Virus record (IMG/VR): IMGVR_UViG_3300042261_001140
Coordinates: 1-52,003 of that record
Strand: one strand, 5' to 3'
Origin: a virus
Length of the DNA: 52,003 nucleotides
The translations under genes were made by a program, and so were the position numbers. Below are positions 49,801 to 52,003 of this stretch, in pieces. The notes under the pieces were generated by a model. The model saw nothing but the letters and a program-made list of their open reading frames with translations, ran no database searches and was not told where the DNA came from. Position 1 is the stretch's first letter. Each line of letters opens with the position of its first letter.

Positions 49801-49929
49801 TTGACCCATGGCACCATCTGAGCCAGGAGAACCTTGTGGCCCGGTTAATCCTTGAGGCCCAATCGCTCCCTGATTCCCAATCTCATACCAACCGGAATTG
49901 TCCTCATTGCGAATCTTCAATACAGCCAT
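43885..49929 (-). CDS. Collagen-like tail fibre, 2014 residues
   Basis: N-terminal [20 protein letters not shown] is the usual virion-anchor start. Gly-X-Y repeats rich in GAQ, GAT, GPT and GSQ fill about residues 21-425, then alternate with globular parts. A 80-residue module ([17 protein letters not shown]..., ending VQIGEPG) occurs three times, near 683, 843 and 1123. From about 1225 the tip begins: [14 protein letters not shown]-type repeats ([20 protein letters not shown], 1480-1620), several [10 protein letters not shown] phrases and a final coiled coil ([18 protein letters not shown]). It should form a trimeric collagen-like fibre for host binding. No S74 chaperone domain is visible. 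G-X-Y regions offer many Thr for glycosylation (see next gene). Confidence 0.9.
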   Translation of the reverse strand: MAVLKIRNEDNSGWYEIGNQGAIGPQGLTGPQGSPGSDGAMGQTGATGARGEAGPTGAQGEPGAIGPQGYQGHVGVIGAQGDAGPTGPTGAQGHQGVTGPTGSPGAQGPPGATGSQGSVGATGPTGANGPQGFQGAVGATGSQGSVGATGPTGANGPQGFQGAVGATGSQGVTGAQGSTGSTGAQGATGAQGPTGAQGVQGSVGATGAQGSTGTTGNTGATGSQGSIGTQGPQGITGTPGAQGAQGNQGVTGAIGAQGAQGNQGNQGFQGSQGTQGLTGAQGSTGAQGLQGSIGATGPQGATGATGNTGAIGVQGSTGVQGPQGITGSPGATGSQGAQGVTGAAGAQGNVGVQGTQGFQGATGVQGSVGAQGTTGAQGSTGAQGATGTQGATGSQGTQGFQGSQGTQGRQGYQGLTGSQGVTGSVGSAGTMVWTPVMSGGVVTTNNSTFTKTGGNDAWDGQVYSVQGYVQGAFAVASPIATNVGLFFGLNSDPSTAADFNSIDYGIYLTAINTVNVSESGTLTYVAGSYSTNDSFTVVYDGVNVKYYQNATLLKTTARAQGAALYFDSCIYKNDSGGLKNVGFGPAGAQGATGAQGQQGLVGSQGTTGSQGNQGATGAQGATGVQGSQGVTGATGSQGPTGAQGNQGLTGSQGSTGAQGSQGPTGAQGSTGSQGSQGSTGSQGAGYNGTSSTSLAIGTGSKTFTVQSGLAFVTGQRARAFYNSTNWMEGTVTSYSSTTLVMNCTSTLGSGTYGSWSVVQIGEPGVQGAQGSQGNQGTTGTQGSTGAQGSQGVTGSTGSQGPTGSQGNQGAPGAQGATGAQGNQGNVGAQGSVGTQGNQGAIGSQGAGYNGTSSTSLAIGTGSKTFTTQTGLAFVAGQRARALYNSASWMEGLVTSYSSTSLVINCTSTSGGGTYGSWSIVQIGEPGVQGSQGVQGNPGNTGPQGHQGAQGSQGATGAVGSQGATGAQGDQGATGATGPTGATGPTGPIGATGPAGAQGDRGATGPTGATGPTGSIGATGPAGAQGDRGATGPTGATGPTGATGATGPAGAQGNPGATGEKGATGAQGDQGATGSPGAQGSPGSPGAQGAVGATGPTGSPGAQGPPGNTGATGATGATGSQGPAGSQGAGYSSTSTTSLTIGTGEKTLTTQAGLAYVTNLRARISASASASNYMEGYVTSYSNTTLIINVLATGGSGTYASWNISQIGEPGATGATGPTGPQGAQGLLGDTLASGVTLINNGAFYSSASYPRVEIKPTAIQGMYDANTKRFYINASDGKAYAGTGKVILDDTGITLVVPSATYPGVPSSGNIRKSAFNWDLANGTAIGQIAVTETVYPSYNTYKKTISLTGGKYDTIEVSSTGSTGGYVNLKAIGESSVEASIALKSISGSSSIAITANSVGIGTTSPSAKLDIASGNIDIDNTLYASQYGIITKDGSRFIHNFNYGNNGTVITTGSNTFIGIDSGNLTMGSTATASYHSSYNTGVGVQSLYVNTVGHYNSALGFQSLYSNTEGYQNSAVGVSALYSNTTGVNNSAVGFQSLYSNTTGYQNSAIGYQSLYFNATGYYNSAVGFRSLFYNTTGISNSALGVQSLYSNTTGYYNSAVGVDSLFYNTTGYSNSALGFQSGIYIANGSSPNQTSNTSLYLGASTKALADGDTNEVVIGYNTTGFGSNTCAYGNSSMTKHVFQSGNVGIGTTSPGEKVEIQNGTGAASLKISNTAGGYIKASVSSNATSVTDISFTNSLSLTGGNVGIGVASPQTKVHINTDTNSNLRIFPGSNHGAGYSGIGLQSSNDAGNAVAMFVIGGSPTVFPNGNVGIGTATPPYKLSIYATSGDCQLALGNIASAIAGRQFLLGYDFNNDVAKIQSLDQGISYKPLSLNPSGGNVGIGTTSPTYILDAVGTIRATKNLILGDISEPSTGTNSVILKNGSVPDAVSNSMCAYADDVTLNSTTVIVPHFRCSDSTIIKLYKSNALTTVDSGTVDNTWGSAEAAVLRNLRTRIGELETRLQNMNLLS
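49420..49599. repeat. 81-bp tandem duplication in the fibre gene
   Basis: TTGAGAACCGGTTGCGCCTA starts at 49420 and 49501 and a shortened third copy at 49582. The first two 81-base units are identical, encoding 27 residues or nine Gly-X-Y triplets. Identity at third codon positions means the duplication is recent. Confidence 0.95.
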
Positions 49930-49957
49930 GACATTATCACTTTCTGTATCTGAACGA

Positions 49958-51226
49958 TTAAATCAGGCACTCACCGACCGGCCTTCTGTCATATGGAGGC
50001 TTTAGAGCGATCAAGTCGGCCCTCGTCACAAGAACATTGTGATCCTGATGGAATGAGTCTGGGTAGTAATCGGTAACCCTTGAAGCCTGGAACTTCCCCA
50101 TAAAACCAGGGATGAAACCGGCATAATTCTTTCGAGTATAGTACCAGAAGGAATTCGCATTCCAAAAGCTCACATGAGTAGGGTCTTGGAACGCCCCGCG
50201 CCCGTCCGTGCTCGGCACATCGATGAAGAAGAATCCGCCAGGTGCAAGAACTCTGAAAGCCTCATTCATTGAATGGATCGGATCTTTCAGGTGTTCAAGA
50301 ACATGACTCGCTCGCAAGACACCAACGGAACTTTCCTCAAGAGGCCAAATTCCATTGAGATCGGCTTCGATATCGGCCCCGAAGAGGTCTATTGATTCGT
50401 ATCCTTCAGGTTTTGCGAGACGCCCACCAAGATCGATCATCTTGAGAGAATTATCCATCGCCCATCTTTCAGCCATGGCGACGAGATAGCGCATATAGCA
50501 TCCCCTAGTGGCTTCCTGAACTTCAGCGTTGTTCGTAAAACAGGAATTTTCTCCATGGACACGATAAAGATAGAGGCATGAATTGAGATGCTTCATTCCG
50601 GCCGCACCACCATGAAGGTAAGTCCGGCAGAGAAGGTCGTGATCGTCTCCCGTCACCATCGTTTCATCATGGCCACCGATGGCCCAATAGTCTTTCGCTC
50701 TCCAGGCTCGAAGATGATCGGGCGCCCAAAAAATGTAACGAAGCATATGGGGGCTTGGCTCCCAGGAAATCATCTCGTTCAAGACATGCCCGTTGTAAGC
50801 GAAAGGCATACTCTTCCATCCATAATATTCGCTGTAGCATCTAGGTTCCCAGGTCCCGCTTTGGAATTCAGCATCATTTGAGTAGACGAAGCATACTCTC
50901 GGATCGAGAAAAGCCTTTTCAACTTTTTCGAGTGCTGTCGACATGAGAAGGTCATCGGCATCGAGTTCGAGTAGAATATCCCCATTTGCCTTGGAACAAC
51001 ATTCTCTTTTCAGCCTGCCAATGCGGTTGTGCGTCGTCCCTTCATCGTTTTCTATTTCGAAGATTTTCACCCTTGGATCGGATGCGATATCAATCGGTAC
51101 GATACCACCGTTGTTGATCCCCACAACCCATTCCCAATCGTAATGCATCTGATAGCACAAACTTTCGTAAGTTTCTCTTATGTAAGGATTCCCTTTATAG
51201 TGGTGGGGCGTAAAAACTGAGATCAT
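49958..51226 (-). CDS. Glycosyltransferase-methyltransferase fusion
   Basis: 422 residues. Residues 1-230: GT-A fold family 2 glycosyltransferase, with [20 protein letters not shown] at the start, the metal-binding LELDADD (Asp89-Asp92) and [16 protein letters not shown] for the acceptor base. Residues 255-422: SAM-dependent methyltransferase with [20 protein letters not shown]-like motif I and [14 protein letters not shown]. It sits between the J-like gene and the collagen-like fibre in the late operon, so its target is probably the virion, most likely fibre Thr residues: addition of a sugar followed by O-methylation. Target not shown by sequence. Confidence 0.85.
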   Translation of the reverse strand: MISVFTPHHYKGNPYIRETYESLCYQMHYDWEWVVGINNGGIVPIDIASDPRVKIFEIENDEGTTHNRIGRLKRECCSKANGDILLELDADDLLMSTALEKVEKAFLDPRVCFVYSNDAEFQSGTWEPRCYSEYYGWKSMPFAYNGHVLNEMISWEPSPHMLRYIFWAPDHLRAWRAKDYWAIGGHDETMVTGDDHDLLCRTYLHGGAAGMKHLNSCLYLYRVHGENSCFTNNAEVQEATRGCYMRYLVAMAERWAMDNSLKMIDLGGRLAKPEGYESIDLFGADIEADLNGIWPLEESSVGVLRASHVLEHLKDPIHSMNEAFRVLAPGGFFFIDVPSTDGRGAFQDPTHVSFWNANSFWYYTRKNYAGFIPGFMGKFQASRVTDYYPDSFHQDHNVLVTRADLIALKPPYDRRPVGECLI

Positions 51227-51236
51227 GAAAACTCCT

Positions 51237-52003
51237 CTAATCAGATGAAGGATCGAGCCAGATCATCCCTGCAAATGGGCTTGAAGGCTCAGTTTGACTG
51301 ATACGGTTGATACCAAGATCGTAGGGCTTAATCGGCTTGTTGGTACTTGCCACGACACCATTCCAGGCGAGCTGAAAATTCCCACCTGTCGTTCTCATGA
51401 GGCTCAGAGTCACATCGACATCGCTGAGGGCCGTGTTGATGTAGAAAGAAGATCCTACGATCCCACTGGTTCCCGTTTCGTTTGAAAACGCGATTTCCGC
51501 GATATCCGATGGAGTCCCGTCGCCGGCATCGTCACATGGAACAACTTGGATGTAGCAGGTAGCTGGAGAAGAAAGGCTAAGAGGAATGAATTTGTTTTTT
51601 GCATTCGCTGCGAGCGTTGCAACAAGCGTTTCAGGGGGGCTAACGACATCGCAATAGACTTTGTAGGAGACGACATCCTCATCGTCCACAGGAGAATCAG
51701 CTATGTTCAAATTGATTCCGACACCATTGCTCGACACCGAAGGCTCGTACTCAGCCATGTTCGGAACAAGTTTTGATACCGTGATCTCGTCAGCCTCGCC
51801 GACCCTGCCGTCGATATCCCTTGCAGCGACTTCGATTTTAAAAGAGCGGGGTGCCGTCCCGAAATCATTCTTGATCTGAGAAATCGTGTATCGCCAATTC
51901 TCATCGATTACATAGACGGTTCGCTTCAATTCGTCTGAGGTGCTTTTCACCTTGATGCGATAGTTCTTGAACCGTGAGTGAGGGAAGTAATCGGAATCCA
52001 CGA
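51237..52003 (-). CDS. C-terminal end of a J-like tail tip protein, cut by the window edge
   Basis: The frame is open to the right edge, so the start is missing. 254 residues seen. RSFKIEVAARDIDGRVGEAD and VSYKVYCDVVSPPETLVATL are fibronectin type III-like strands, typical of the lambda gpJ C-terminal half; the end (FQLAWNGVVASTNKPIKPYD, then PSSPFAGMIWLDPSSD) is a short terminal domain common on such tails. It should be the host-specificity protein downstream of K and I. Those are missing from the left edge, so the two edges belong to one circular map. Confidence 0.7.
   Translation of the reverse strand, partial: VDSDYFPHSRFKNYRIKVKSTSDELKRTVYVIDENWRYTISQIKNDFGTAPRSFKIEVAARDIDGRVGEADEITVSKLVPNMAEYEPSVSSNGVGINLNIADSPVDDEDVVSYKVYCDVVSPPETLVATLAANAKNKFIPLSLSSPATCYIQVVPCDDAGDGTPSDIAEIAFSNETGTSGIVGSSFYINTALSDVDVTLSLMRTTGGNFQLAWNGVVASTNKPIKPYDLGINRISQTEPSSPFAGMIWLDPSSD

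Overview
The window is most of the genome of a temperate, tailed double-stranded DNA phage (siphovirus type), seen in its circular form. No chromosomal genes are visible. The host is probably a Gram-negative bacterium. The tail genes follow phage lambda (tape measure, M, L, K, J-like), the head and packaging genes mix phage Mu-like families (small and large terminase, DUF935 portal, DUF1320, virion morphogenesis) with lambda-like families (S49 protease with nested scaffold, decoration protein, gpE-type capsid), and the endolysin is T4-lysozyme-like. I cannot name the host species. The attachment core is the 3' half of a tRNA that reads as tRNA-Thr(TGT).

Layout. (1) 1-15539, minus strand: the late operon. 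It starts at a small gene at 15539 and runs through terminases, a lysis pair, portal, protease/scaffold, decoration, capsid, connectors, tail tube, chaperones, tape measure, M, L and K. It leaves the window inside K. (2) 15540-15714: a divergent control region with a late promoter, early promoters and two repressor operators. (3) 15715-18163, plus strand: small early genes, including an ERCC4 nuclease, Cys-rich proteins and a DUF1653 protein. (4) 18164-19738: about 1.6 kb without convincing genes. It holds a probable minus-strand small RNA, four covarying hairpin repeats and four copies of a second repeat, two of them inside long inverted repeats. (5) 19739-24434, plus: a terminator-punctuated accessory set of mostly unrecognised genes, including two probable envelope proteins, followed by a stretch of direct repeats. 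(6) 24439-25776, minus: a zinc protein and an HNH endonuclease. (7) 26046-31801, plus: SSB, a Ycf46-type AAA+ ATPase, a dCTP-deaminase/dUTPase-fold protein, DUF1257 (Ycf35) and DUF2997 proteins. (8) 31821-40753: recombination (DUF3150-like, Cas4-like nuclease, ERF), the repressor on the minus strand, replication initiation, thymidylate synthase and two excisionase-like proteins. (9) 40650-42208: integrase and attP. (10) 42235-52003, minus: the distal late operon, comprising the C-terminal end of a J-like protein, a glycosyltransferase-methyltransferase fusion, a 2014-residue collagen-like fibre and small virion genes.

The left edge cuts K and the right edge cuts the J-like gene. In lambda-like phages J lies just downstream of K, so the two ends belong together, and the missing piece (end of K, I, start of J) should join 52003 to 1. 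The late operon then ends next to attP and the integrase, as in a circularised phage.

Regulation appears unified. A 15-bp palindrome with consensus GATTACYNRGTAATC occurs at six sites: two in the divergent control region, one beside the small RNA, one before the recombination genes, one at the repressor/replication promoters and one before the integrase. The only XRE repressor, at 34364-34792, is the likely reader. The features most worth following up are the phage Ycf46/Ycf35/DUF2997 set, the structured repeat cluster at 18.5-19.5 kb, and the collagen-like fibre paired with its own glycosyltransferase-methyltransferase.
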